A stretch of 64,000 nt of DNA from Pseudorasbora parva (Eukaryota; Chordata; Actinopteri; Cypriniformes; Gobionidae), in the NCBI RefSeq assembly GCF_024679245.1, contig NC_090184.1, forward strand, positions 6,815,047 to 6,879,046. Reading direction: 5' to 3'. The notes beneath the pieces were generated by a model. It worked only from the letters and a program-made list of their open reading frames with translations. It was not told the DNA's origin and did no database searches. Below, one piece after another: positions 31,341-42,228 of the stretch (position 1 is its first letter; each line of letters begins with the position of its first letter). Made by a program: the position numbers and the translations under genes.

Positions 31341-31938
31341 AGAGCTTCCTTGTACATCTCATTCGTATAATGTCCTCCTCCATTTTCCGTCACCATTTTT
31401 ACTATCTTATCCAGAAGCTCATCAACCTGTGATGGATTTTTATCTTTGTTGTTGAAAACATGATACCTGTTTTTACACTGTTTAACGAGCTCTTTAATCT
31501 GCGTGTTTTTGTTTAGAAACTCCTCTATAGGTGTATCTATCTGATCTCCTCTAGTGAACAGAATGATGGAGTAATCAGCAGCTTTTTCCCCAAAGTTCTC
31601 CTGAATCCATGTAATTGTTTTCTTCTCCTCGTCTGTGAATCTCACGTCCAGTCTGATGGCCAACAGAAATGCATGAGGACCAGGAACAGACAAGGTGACA
31701 CATTTCTCGATCTCATCCTTCAGTTGTTTTGCACTGTCTTTTGTATCAAACAGTCCTGGAGTGTCAGTCACTGAGATGCTTCCATCTTTCACCTTCCTCC
31801 GTTGTTCTTTGCATGTCTTAGTCACAGATTCAGACGACATTTTTTCTTCAAACACCTTTTCTCCCAGGATGGTGTTTCCTGATGCACTCTTTCCAGCTCC
31901 AGTTTTACCAACCATCATTATCCTGAGATCTGACATGA
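31340..31938 (-). pseudogene. GIMAP/AIG1-type GTPase exon, C-terminus replaced by LINE
   Basis: A pyrimidine-rich acceptor (TTTGTTTCTTCTGCAG) at 31939 opens the exon. It encodes MSDLRIMMVGKTGAGKSASG (P-loop, G1), VTDTPGLFDTKD (G3), SIILFTRGDQID (G4, TRGD) and the GIMAP conserved box RYHVFNNKDK, ending GGGHYTNEMYKEALKKK. This is the AIG1 domain of GTPase-of-immunity-associated proteins, which are multigene in fish and act on lymphocyte endomembranes in vertebrates. The usual C-terminal helical tail is absent: LINE sequence starts at once and brings a stop. No first exon is identified upstream (higher coordinates). The GTPase core itself has no stop or frameshift, so a truncated but expressed protein is possible. 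Confidence 0.8.
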
Positions 31939-31939
31939 C

Positions 31940-32762
31940 TGCAGAAGAAACAAATGGTTCTAGTGTTAACATTTCAAATGTATTCTGTGTCACCATATTT
32001 CTATGGATTTACATTAGAAAATATGTTCTAACATCAACAAATTATTTTGTACTAGTATAATTCTATAATAAAAAATCTAATTAACTTCTTCCTAGGGAAA
32101 TTCAGATATCTATAAATTAATTCCCCACTAGTAAAATATAAAATTAAAGACCGCTTTAGAATTAGTTGTGACTTATATTTTAGATATCTTTAATCAATCA
32201 AACACTAATAAACCAAAAATAATTTTGATATCTGAAACTAGGATATTAATAGGCATTGTAGATTTATTTAAGAAGATGTATGACAGGTGTGATGAGTATA
32301 ATGAGTAGTAGAATAATAATCATACACTGTTTTATAATAGGCCAGAGGAGAACTGGCACCCAGACTGAGTCTGGTTTCTCCCAAGGTTTATTTTTATCCA
32401 TCATGCCCTGATGGAGTTTTGGTTCCAGTTGGGGACACTAAAACTATATCACTAAATTTATGATCCAAGTTATTCAACTAAATATACAAATAAAATTAAC
32501 TAATTATGTCTTATTTAATTCTGTAAACTATAATACTGATCTGCCAACATTGTCACTATATGATCAATTAAAATAAGTTTATAACATCACTGTTTTCTAT
32601 ATATGCACTGGGAAACATTTCTAACATTTATAATGTGTTTAGAATTTTTTTTATAGAATTGCCTTTACAGGAACTTTAAAGGTTGTCTTGATCATTCCTG
32701 TTTATGGGAATATTAGGCTATTTCATTTGGGGCGTCTTGAAAAAGAACTGCACGATAAAAGC

Positions 32763-32763
<1 letters not shown>
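31940..32763. other. intergenic/intron, AT-rich
   Basis: No coding region. At 32347-32420 the words ACTGGCACCCAGACTGAGTC and TGGTTTCTCCCAAGGTTTAT belong to a sequence I associate with a common dispersed fish repeat. The remainder may be the GIMAP-like gene's upstream intron. Confidence 0.4.

Positions 32764-32838
<75 letters not shown>
32764..32838. repeat. (CT)n microsatellite
   Basis: About 37 CT units, directly at the 5' boundary of the Tx1-like LINE. Confidence 0.95.
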
Positions 32839-32840
<2 letters not shown>

Positions 32841-33067
32841 ATCGCAAATAATCTTATTGCATCTTCATTGTGGCATAAAATGGCTATTTTGGATCCTCCT
32901 TCTGACCTCATGAAGGAAATTCAGAGACAATTGGTTAATTTTTTTGGTCAGGACAGCATTGGCTGAGAGCGGCTGCCCTGTATTTACCAATTTGTGAAGG
33001 AGGTCAAGGACTTATTGACATTGAATGCAGAGTTGCTGCTTTTAGATTACAGGCTGCTCAAAGACTT

Positions 33068-34312
33068 TTGTATAAAAGGCACGTCAGATGGACAGATGTG
33101 GCCTGTGGATTGCTGAAAAAAGGAGGACAGTTGGACCTTGATCGACATCTTTTTTTAATGGATCTTGATGGAGTGGACTTAAGCGGTTTAACACCTTTTT
33201 ATAAGACAATGCTTAGGGTTTGGAAAGTTTTCTCAAACTCCCGAAATCAAGGATCCATACAAAGTTTTTGGGGAAAAGAAGAACCTATATTGTATAATCC
33301 TGTGATCACTGTGAAAAGTTTAAATTCTGTTTCAGTAAGAAATGCACTTGTAAGAGCTGGTCTCATCAAGGTGTCATGTTTTTTGAATAATGATGGGTGG
33401 TTAACCCCAGAAGATGTTGCAACAAAGATTGGTGTGAAATCCTTGCGTTTTTCTGAAAGACTTTTAACTGAAATTGTAGCTGCCATACCTTCTGAATTTA
33501 AATGTGCTCTGAATGAAGAATTAATAGGAGGGGAAAAGGAGGATAATGTGAAAGTTTTTCCGGAATTGGAAATAAAAATGTGTGTGGACTCATGGCAAGA
33601 GGAGGAGGGAAAATTACTCACATTCAACACTCCAGAACTCAGTTTGTTCAGCGAGGTGGGCAAGAGATCCATGTATCTTGTTTGTGTAAAAGTAATACGT
33701 TTTCAAGAATTGAAACAAGTATGTGAGTCTAAATGGCGAGCAATATTTGGTAGAGATTTCTCACCTAAATATAGCTGGAGAACTTTATACAAAATTCCTA
33801 TTGATAAAAGAACTGCTGACTTACAGTGGAGGATCACGCATGGAATATTAACCACAAATAAACATAAAGCTCATTTGGACTCCAGTGTTAGTGATACTTG
33901 CCCTTTTTGTTCAGAAACTGAGACTGTTTTTCATTTGTTTTCGGAGTGTAACAGATTAGAGTTGGTTTTTCAAATGTTAAATGAATGGTGTGATATGGTG
34001 GGTCATGTTTTTAGCCAAGAACTTTTTATTTATGGTCCTAAGTATCGGTATAAAACAAGAAATGTTGATGTATTTTTGAATTATTTGTTTGGACAAGTAA
34101 AATTAAGTATATGGTTGACACGAAAGGCTAAGATTTTGGAAAAAGGTTCCACTAATGTTGTTTTAACATGTAAAGGATTGATTTCTGCTCGTTTAGCGGT
34201 TGAATTTGCCTATTATAAACTAGTTGAAAAATTGGAAATTTTTGAGGAAGTTTGGTGTTTAAACGGGATTTTATGCAAAATAAGTGACGGGTGTTTAGAA
34301 ATGAAGCTGTAA
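33068..34312 (+). CDS. Tx1-like ORF2 C-terminal region, 414 codons
   Basis: The open frame encodes the long region after the RT domain: YSWRTLYKIPIDKRTADLQW, RITHGILTTNKHKAHLDSSV and the zinc ribbon SDTCPFCSETETVFHLFSEC with C-X2-C...H-C. The first 20 codons (YKRHVRWTDVACGLLKKGG) continue the upstream segment, so the ATG at 33068 is not a true start. It is intact over 1.2 kb, suggesting a fairly recent insertion. No independent function is expected. Confidence 0.8.
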   Translation: MYKRHVRWTDVACGLLKKGGQLDLDRHLFLMDLDGVDLSGLTPFYKTMLRVWKVFSNSRNQGSIQSFWGKEEPILYNPVITVKSLNSVSVRNALVRAGLIKVSCFLNNDGWLTPEDVATKIGVKSLRFSERLLTEIVAAIPSEFKCALNEELIGGEKEDNVKVFPELEIKMCVDSWQEEEGKLLTFNTPELSLFSEVGKRSMYLVCVKVIRFQELKQVCESKWRAIFGRDFSPKYSWRTLYKIPIDKRTADLQWRITHGILTTNKHKAHLDSSVSDTCPFCSETETVFHLFSECNRLELVFQMLNEWCDMVGHVFSQELFIYGPKYRYKTRNVDVFLNYLFGQVKLSIWLTRKAKILEKGSTNVVLTCKGLISARLAVEFAYYKLVEKLEIFEEVWCLNGILCKISDGCLEMKL

Positions 34313-34461
34313 ATTATATTATTGTTTATTTATTTTTGTTTATTTATTTATTTTTGTATTTTTTGTTTTGTTTTTGTATAAATTTGTTTTGTGCGTATGT
34401 GTAATGATGTAATTATGCAAACCTGTTTTTAATTGTAATTAAAGGGTTTTGAAAAGTCAAA

Positions 34462-34469
34462 AGTCTCTC

Positions 34470-34517
<48 letters not shown>

Positions 34518-34537
34518 CCTCTCTCTCTCTATTTCTC
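34462..34537. repeat. (CT)n microsatellite in LINE 3' UTR
   Basis: CT units with a few CC interruptions, directly visible. Confidence 0.93.
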
Positions 34538-34700
34538 AATATCTCTTACTCTCTCCCTGTCTGTTACTTTTGTATTATTCGTTAAGTTTTGATTTTTCCC
34601 TGTATGTTGTTTGTTTTATTACCCCATGTATATGCATATTTTACTCTGTGTGAAATCGTAGTTTTGTATACTCTAGTGTTTATTAAAACCCAATAATTTA

Positions 34701-36346
34701 ATTGAAGTGAATGTTTTGCTCATAAATTTGAAGTCACTGATGACGTAAAATCTTAGCTACAAATTAAGCTTGATTTTCGTGTTACTATTTCAGTAATACA
34801 AATTGTACAAACTTTACAAACTTAACATTATTTGTCCTGATCAAACAGCTTAATGTTTCTTCAAGTTTGTAAGACTGATATTCAATGAAGAAATCTCATT
34901 TTCCACTCGCGAGACGAGAGGAAAATCTGGATGACTGAAATCGACTTTGATAAAGGTTACTAACAGGATTTAAAGTCCCGTTATAAAGTTAATAATTAAT
35001 ATACAACCAGCAAGTCATATTCATAGACTCATGAATATGAGTCCCATTTGAATTAATTATTCCCCGAGCTCATTGTTGTTACACAGGTATACATTTCATT
35101 CTTTATTTCAGAGTATTTGATATTATATATGGATTACCTTTGAATTGATTATGACCTGACTGTTAATAAATTCTTTGATTGAATCTAACTTGCTCTGGAA
35201 TTATTCAGTTTGGGTATAATTTCAACAAAGGGTAAACGGAATAATTTAATGTGTAGTTTAAACTATATAATGACCAAATAACCAATTGGCATTCTAACCT
35301 AAATTGTAAATTATGATTAAATGGACTCAGATAAAGAGGAATTGGAATAAAATCCCTTTGCCCTGCTGAAAAGACCGAATGCGCATCGACCTTCACCCGC
35401 CGATTGTTAGCCTCCATTGGGACGATTTGGGCGGCCTTACAGCTTGCATGTTCAAATTTGATTTCCGTTAGCCATCCCGAAACAAACGTGAAAATGTTGC
35501 ATCAGAGCATGCAGATTGCTTTAGTGTAGGAGCGATGTCTTTTGAAGCCAGACGCAATTTGCTAATTTTGAGAGATTTTTGCTGAAATAATTTCTCACAA
35601 GAACGTTTTCAAATGACTGATTTGATGTGATAATCTTTGTTGATTAATTTAGTAATAAACATTTGTGGTAATTTCCCACTTTATGAACTTAAAACGTGCA
35701 TAATTTTACTCATTCTCACGCGATACCCGTCGGTACTTCGGTATTAGATTGTGATACCGTACCGAAGCCAAAATTGTGGTATCGAGCCATCCCTACCCTC
35801 TGCTGCGATTTACTTGATATAGTTGTAATTGAATGCTTTTTAAATTGTAAAATAAAAGTTTTTAGTTTTTTTTTTCCTTCACAAAATGTTTGGTTTTGTT
35901 ACATCATGAAACATTTTGTTTTACAAATGGGGACAGTCTTTGATGGGTGAACAAAAATGTTTTTGGTCACCACATTAAAGTTAACATTTAATAAGATAAT
36001 ATTTAGACTTTTGAGCTTTAAATCGCTGGAAAGTGTGAAGTACTTGAAAGTCCATATAAAGTCCTTCATTCTTAAAGGTCTAGCAGTTTCAAAGCTATAT
36101 TTGATTCATGTTTGGACACCACACACACTTGTTGAGCAGTTGATTGCAACTTACAACCTTACTGCTAGATGCCACTAAAATACACACTTTCATGCATGAC
36201 GGTTTGTCAAATGGCTTCAATGTAGATGTGCTTGTGATATTTGAGGATGGCTAATGCAGCAGCATGTACGGTAAGGAGTGAAAGAAATTATGTGGGACTT
36301 TCCCTTTGAGGGTGTAAGATTTGATGACATCATCAGTTTGCCATAC
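34701..36346. other. AT-rich DNA with a lone hAT-like end
   Basis: No gene supported. At about 35715-35795 the inverted sequence starts TAGGGATGGCTCGATACCAC, which looks like one end of a hAT-type element I have seen in fish; its partner end is not found. CTLD exons for the lectin-like gene were looked for here on the minus strand and not seen. Confidence 0.4.
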
Positions 36347-36550
36347 CTATCCTTTTGGTGAACTGATGACACTGGCCTTTATCAGTTGTTAGACCATTGC
36401 AGTTGTCCTGTAGGCATTTGATAGTTTGAGTTAACTCTTCAACTGTGTTCTTGTAACTCTTTAACTGGTTTATTTGTGCTGTGATGATCAGCAGAAGAAT
36501 ACAAATGAGCCCGAGACACACTGCCATCCACTTCAAACATCTACATCCTC
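36347..36550 (-). pseudogene. C-type-lectin-like transmembrane/neck exon
   Basis: Acceptor CTTTTTGTCAG at 36551 and donor GTATGG at 36346 bound a 204 nt exon, phase 1 to phase 1. It encodes GGCRCLKWMAV, a membrane segment WMAVCLGLICILLLIITA, then a heptad-like neck (INQLKSYKNTVEELTQTIKC) and cysteines. Fish type II receptors with a CTLD (CD209/CLEC4-like) have an exon of this type. No cytoplasmic or CTLD exon is visible within the window, so this is either an orphan exon or part of a gene with long introns. Upstream intron sequence is shared with the exon at 53136-53348. Confidence 0.5.
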
Positions 36551-36765
36551 CTGACAAAAAGGAAGAAAACACAAATTAGTTAAGAATCATTCCATATTAT
36601 AAGATATAACAGCCCAAATCAACCTTTATAAGTAATTGATAGGGCTTTTTAAAGAGTGTTCTTTTGAATGCTCTTTTATAATGGCGATCTTTGGAAATTA
36701 ATGTAGCCTTAAATATGCAAACAAAAAGATACGCTAAAAAAAGAAAAACAAAATCTGTATTAAAG
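36551..36765 (-). repeat. intron segment shared with 53349-53560
   Basis: About 190 bp upstream (minus sense) of the exon closely matches the sequence upstream of the exon at 53136-53348; for example AATGGCGATC...GGAAATTAA versus AATGACGATC...GGAAATTAA, and AGTGTTCTTTT in both. Homology runs up to the exon border in both copies. Confidence 0.7.
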
Positions 36766-36850
36766 GGATAGTTCACCCAAAAAAAGAAAATTGTCATCAT
36801 TTAGACATTCCCAAGTTGTTCCAAACCTGTATACATTTCTTTTTTCCGCT
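36766..36850. mobile_element. end of a TTAA MITE
   Basis: TTAAAGGGATAGTTCACCCA followed by ATTGTCATCATTTA and TTGTTCCAAACCTGTATA is the same family as the full copy at 47703-48005. It breaks off after the CGCTGAAC motif near 36853. Confidence 0.8.
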
Positions 36851-37249
36851 GAACCTTTTTAGGGGAGGGTTATAACGATATATCACAATGCAAAAATGTT
36901 TCGATATGTATCATAGGGTTATGCCGATTTGTTTTTTATTATTATACATTTTTCTAACAATATATAATGTCCGTTTTATTATATTGGTTGAGCTACCGCA
37001 TCTGCCTCACACGACAGGAGGATGGTAAAACAAACCCGAACTGTGTGTAAATATTGTAAACAAATACTGATATACACAACGTCAAACACTACAAATATGA
37101 TTTAAAATGGCACCACAATGACAAACTCTTGCAACCGGTGTGATTTATTTTTTAGTAGACTAAGCATAAATAAAGATTTAAAAAATAAAATGATAATAAA
37201 ATAAAAGAAGGGCCAACAAAGGAAGATTATACTTGTTGTGTGGGATGCA
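36851..37249. other. AT-rich DNA
   Basis: Contains a short ATAACGATATATCAC segment that may belong to another transposon end. No gene seen. Confidence 0.3.
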
Positions 37250-38279
37250 GGGCCCAGTTTTTCAAAAGTAATCCACTAGGATTTTGGATAACGGATTGGA
37301 TCAAATGGAAAATGGAAAATGGAAAAAACGGATTACATAATCTGATTAGATCACGTAATCCAATCTTGGTTTTGATCCGGATCAAACTTTTAGTTTGGGT
37401 TTTTCAGAACTTTTTTGTAGGATTTGGATCACTTTGATCCAAAAAATCTGGATTAAACTGATCCCATCAGAAGGGTGGATTCAGTGTGGATTTCATGGCC
37501 AAAATGTAATGAAAACTTTAAAAATGTATCAAATAATACTATATTTGGATCATGCAGTATCTTACAAGATATCCTATTTATTCATAAGGTTTTAATTTGA
37601 TTTGTTCATCCGTCAGGCTACAGTGATTAGGTAGGCTTTAACGTATTCAGCCTTTCAGTGTAGGCCTACAGCAAAGTAGAAAGAGTTTGGCCTCATAAAA
37701 GAATCCCCCAAACAGCTGTCAAAATTGACCAAAAACAATAAATTTTATTATGTCACTAATTGATATATATATTCATCACAATCGAAAATATTTTTGTTTT
37801 TAGAATATTTATTAGTGATGCATGCAATGATTACAGTACATCTATCACAGTACATCTATCTATAAATCTCCACAGTGTCCAGTGTTTGTGTTGTAGGTCT
37901 CAGATGAGCTGGACTGCTGGAAGAGGATGGGGTGGGGTTTTTCTTGTTTTTATTATTATTATTATTTTATATGTGTGTTTTCATTTCAAATAAAATTAAA
38001 CTTATATTGACCTCACACTGGTTATTTTACTTGTTGCTCTTTACATATAGTTCTACTTTGTGATTTCCTATCATGTTTGAGCGCTGGTTATCCAGCACTG
38101 GTTATTCAGATTTAGTGATCCTGAAAAGTTCCTATCCAGATCAGATTGATCCAATCCGATGTTGCTTTAAAAAACTGGCTCCAAAAGTAAACTGGATTAC
38201 GTGATCACGGATCACACAAAAAGGATTACTAAATCCTGATCAATTTTATCCGGATTAAACCTTTTGAAAAACTGGGCCC
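37250..38279. mobile_element. non-autonomous DNA transposon with GGGCCCAG ends
   Basis: The left end GGGCCCAGTTTTTCAAAAG and the right end CTTTTGAAAAACTGGGCCC are perfect inverted repeats of 19 bp. Subterminal words built on GGATTA/TAATCC and GATCCGGATCAA recur at both sides. The 1,030 bp interior lacks a long frame. I cannot identify a clear target duplication, so the superfamily stays open (PIF/Harbinger or ISL2EU-like are candidates). Confidence 0.88.
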
Positions 38280-38342
38280 AGGTGATAATTCAGCATGGTC
38301 AAAATTAACATCAAACCAGTAATAATGTTGCTCAGCGGTCCC

Positions 38343-38510
38343 TTAGAAAAAAATGGTGTTTGTATGTAATTGTGGAAGAATTATGAGGTGACTATCAAGA
38401 AAGATGCAAAGGAAGATTATAGAAAAAAATGGTGTTTGAAAAAAAATGGTGTTTGTATGTAATTGTGGAAAAATTATGAGGTGACTATCAAGAAAGATGC
38501 ATAGAATAAT
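38343..38510. repeat. 93 bp tandem duplication
   Basis: ATGGTGTTTGTATGTAATTG begins at 38353 and at 38446, and the unit continues with ATTATGAGGTGACTATCAAG and AAAGATGCA in both copies. No gene is involved. Confidence 0.9.
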
Positions 38511-40203
38511 GCTCATTGGATGAAAACAAAAAACAAGTTTATGAATGGAGCAACTGTGGCAAAAAAAAGTGAAAGTGTGAGCCGAGTGTGAGGCAGTCGC
38601 CTGAAGTGAGGCATCTCTGTATGTATGTGTCTGTGCTTGTCTGGGAAGTGATCCAAGTTTGCTCAAGTAACAGATAAGAAACAGCAAATTGTCAAAAAAG
38701 AAAGCTCTGCAGAGAGTAGAGTGGGCCCAAGGGAGAGCAAATTAAAGTGTACATTGTTTTGTATATTGTTTGCTAATAGTATAAAGAAAAATTGCATCAA
38801 AATTGCTTTGTACATAAGCCAGTTTGTTAAGATAAATGTCTGAGGGAGTTTGTGCACCTTGGAAAAGGATTGTTCCAATTATAGTACAAGAGCGAGGGTT
38901 TGGATCAATGATTATGTTGTGAAATAAATAATATTTGTTTACCCCAATGGGAGCACACTATTGTTCAGGGCTGTAAAAGGAGACAAATTGAACAATTATT
39001 ATTGACAGACCCAGCCATATTATCAGTATTTGCAACTGATAGCATAAGCTCACAATTAAATGAGGGACAAAGAATCATATTGGCTTTTAGTGTCCCTCAC
39101 TGGAGACCTCAACTGAACAGAGAAACGGGAGACATCAGTCTAACTCCCACTAGATTGTGGCATGAGCGCTGGTAGTACGCCACTGCATGATATCCCCTGA
39201 ACTAAAAAGATTAATGATTGTATGAATAATAAAACTCAGAGTGAAAAACAAGAAGAAATACATTTTGTAAGAGCTACTCCAAAAACCAAAAACATTCATA
39301 GAAATTGGCTCTGTTGTTTATTTAGTTATTGTCCAGATTGCAAGCGCTGTGATCCAGACAGGAAGACACAGCCTTTAACGATTAAAAATAAAAGTCAATG
39401 AAACATCTCTTCTGCCCTCCCAAATCCATTTGAAAAGCTGCATATTTGAAAGAGTGTGATATGAATGCGAGGGTGTGTGTGTGTGTGTGCGTGTGTGCGT
39501 GTGCATGTGTGTGTGTGTGTGTGTGTGTGTTTGTGAGTGCAAAACTGTGCAGTGTGTGAAAGCAAGTGAAAAGTTGAGAGATTGAGATATCAAAATAGGT
39601 AGAAAGTGTGTGTGTATTGAAGTGTGAGAGAACTTTGTCCTTTATTACAGCATGTGGACAAGGCCCAGTGATGCTGGCAGGGAGAAATGTAGGCATACAG
39701 AGAATATCTAGGCTACAAAAAAAGCACTAATAGAATCCAAAGAGATCAAGAAACATTGGGCTGGAAAGTGAGTATGTGCAAAAGGTGCAAAATGACAGAG
39801 AAGGGAATTAAAAGATGAAAAGAACAAAACTTTCAAGAAAACTCACGAAAGTCACACATTTTCAAGTAAGAGTGAGAAGGGAGAATAAAAAAGGAAAGAA
39901 CAACACGTAAAGACCTTTTTTATAAAATAAAAAGAGGGAGAAAATGTATTTAAAAATTGGGACACAGGTCAAAGGGAGACATAATGACAAAACTAAAAAA
40001 GAAAACAGATAGATAGTCTCTTCATGCACCATCTTATGCCCTTGCAAATGTCTAAATTCAATTCTACGTTACTTTGTATGTAAGTAGAGGATGACACTTA
40101 TATTATTAATATTAATATACACTTAATAATATTTAGGACCAACAATGAAGTGAGCGAGCGTAAGAATTAAATAGAGAGCCATAGGCGATCCTCTAAATTT
40201 TTA
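38511..40203. other. intergenic, no supported gene
   Basis: Low-complexity purine-rich DNA on the plus strand. Open frames are short and without domains. A GT microsatellite lies at 39471-39531. Confidence 0.5.
39471..39531. repeat. (GT)n microsatellite with GC/CA interruptions
   Basis: Directly visible; an open frame across it is repeat-derived. Confidence 0.93.
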
Positions 40204-40870
40204 TTAAAGGTGCCCTAGAAGGAAAAATTGAATTAACCTTGCCATAGTTAAATAAGTTCAGAACATGGATATCACATACTGTGAGTCTGAAACACCATTG
40301 CCTCCTCCTTCATATTTAAATCTTGTGAATGAAAAACACCACAGAAAAACATAACGCCAACTGTGATGCAATCGCTGGGATCATTAATAAGTGGGCCCCC
40401 AACATTTGCATGTCAGCCAATGTTCATTGTCAGGCAGAACTGTGCAGCCGAATCATCGGGAGTTTAGCAGGTGAACAAGCATCACGTGAGGATGGGCGAA
40501 AACGGCAGATCATGGAAATAAATGTTATGATCTAGGCTGTGCAGGGGATGTGAGGATTTTTCCTACCCTTCCCACAGATAAAAATTGTCAACAGTCATGG
40601 TTGATGTTTATTTACAATCAGATACCGCAACAATTTAATTCAAAGCTATTTGTTTGCTCGGCCCATTTAACCATGGAGAGTTTTTCTAACCTGGACAATA
40701 TCAAGCAGAATTCGCTCAGCATCTAAAACTGAAGAAAGGACCTATTTCAAACCTATTCCTGCAAGCAGTAATTAGTGATTTTATCCACTTCTTGACTGGC
40801 AAACCCATTTCTGATTAAATTTAAAGTTTCTTACTATGACAACATTACGATATTATCCCCTGTGTTGTCT
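40204..40870 (+). mobile_element. TTAA-ended repeat fragment
   Basis: Starts TTAAAGGTGCCCTAGAAGG, with ACACCATTGCCTCCTCCTTC and GGGATCATTAATAAGTGGGC inside. I recognise this as a dispersed cyprinid TTAA family. The right end (expected inverted AGGGCACC-like, TTAA) is not found; the boundary is approximate. A 68-codon frame is incidental. Confidence 0.65.
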
Positions 40871-40896
40871 AGATCTTATGCAAGATGCTAAAGTAA

Positions 40897-41170
40897 CAAT
40901 TGGAAACGTCTCTGGTTATGTCTATAACCCTTGTTCCCTGAGAGGGAATGAGCACTGTGTCGGAACAACAAATTTGGGGATGCTCCCTAAGCATCAACGC
41001 ATCTGAAGTATGAATGAAACTAGTCCAATCCTGATTGGTGCTACATCATGACGTAGATGTGACGGCATAACCGGAAGCTATAAAGGGGAGGCCGGCGCAT
41101 AGTGGCGTCATTTATCGCTCTTCAGCATAACGCTCTCTGTGTGAAAACTGTCGGTCTATTTATTGTTGTC
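40897..41170 (-). repeat. terminal region of DIRS 1
   Basis: AACGTCTCTGGTTATG and TAACCCTTGTTCCCTGAGAG match the DIRS 2 termini (AACGTCTCGGTTATGTATGG, TAACCCTTGTTCCCTGAAGG at 50429). It is the outer terminal repeat of the minus-strand element. Confidence 0.7.
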
Positions 41171-41195
41171 TTTCCCTCGTATATAATATAAATAT

Positions 41196-42225
41196 TAGTG
41201 CTGGGCAATGATTAAAATGTTAATGCATTAATTAATTAATGCCGACAATTATTTTATCTCGCATTAACGTAGTTATGTATTATTATATTGAAAGGCCGTT
41301 GCTCACTGCCTCTGAATACACATACAGACACAGGAGAATACAGGGCTGTCTGTAGCCTAAGCCACGGGCTTGAGATTATTTGTCTTGGATAAATGGGACA
41401 AATAAAATATAAAAATAACCAGAAGCGTGAGAATGATTCAGATTTTTGTTGTTGTTTTTATTATATTTAATGTAAACAGCGATTGATGAGTGTATCTCTG
41501 CCTCTGGTATGTTAACAAGTCACGTGGCTCGTGCTGCCTGTCTCTTTGTGAGAGACATTCGTGGAGAAATAAAAAGAATTGAGCAGCAATATAAACTCAC
41601 AGAAGAAACATACTGGGGTAAAACTGAGCTTTTTGTAGTTGATGATATTTATGATTTATGATATTGTTAATAACACAAGTCGACTTTCCAATCGTGAATT
41701 GGGTAGTGTGAATGGTGCAGCCTAGTTCAATAAACAGTAGCCTAATCAATATTAAGATACTTACATTTAAGATCCAAACAACCTTTTTTGTTCCATTTAA
41801 CCCATGATTTCACTGACGAAAATAGTTCCAGAGGAAAGCAACACTCAGCGCAGTGTTTTGTAACTAAATGATTCAGTGTTTTGAATTAATCATTTGAATA
41901 AACGACTCAATGACTCGCTCATTAAGATGATCACTTATGCTGCCCCCTATTGGCGGTTATGTTTAAAAGTATGATTGCATGTTTTATTTAGAACATCAAT
42001 CTTATAACATTATTTATTGCAGCTGTATTTTTTGCAGTTTAAATTATTTAATTTGATTGGTAACAGTCTATAGTGTTTTTACTATTATAACTGAATTTAT
42101 TAATCAAATGTAAGAATTTAACATGAAAGATGATGCATACATTTAATAAGATTTTTTTTAAAAATGGCCTTTATAATATTAAATAACGCCCTGGGGTGAA
42201 TATCACAAATATGCAGATTTAAGTC
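41196..42225. mobile_element. hAT-like relic inside DIRS 1
   Basis: Left end TAGTGCTGGGCAATGATTAA resembles hAT termini (TAGNGCTGGGC). The right part shares with the hAT at 12673-14021 words such as AATTATTTAATTTGATTGGT and TTTAATAAGATT, over some 350 bp. No right terminus or target duplication is found, so the right boundary is approximate. Confidence 0.55.
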
Positions 42226-42228
42226 GGC

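Larger units (their letters stand above)
32839..34700 (+). mobile_element. Tx1/L1-type LINE, 3' part
   Basis: Sequence homologous to the C-terminal third of a Tx1-clade ORF2 starts right after the CT array (LIANNLIASSLWHKMAILDP). After a frame change near 32950 it reads WLRAAALYLPICEGGQGLID and continues in one open frame to 34312. The 3' UTR has a second CT array and ends near TTAAAACCCAATAA at 34684, the same end motif as the LINE at 2420-3059. RT and endonuclease are absent. Confidence 0.8.

Noticed and set aside
32688..32966. Frame with a long Ser-Leu run
   Set aside because: It is the CT microsatellite read through into the Tx1 LINE; only the part after 32838 is LINE coding sequence.
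33068..33070. ATG as true start of the 414-codon Tx1 frame
   Set aside because: LINE ORF2 homology continues upstream in the same frame and, after a shift, back to 32839, so this ATG is internal.
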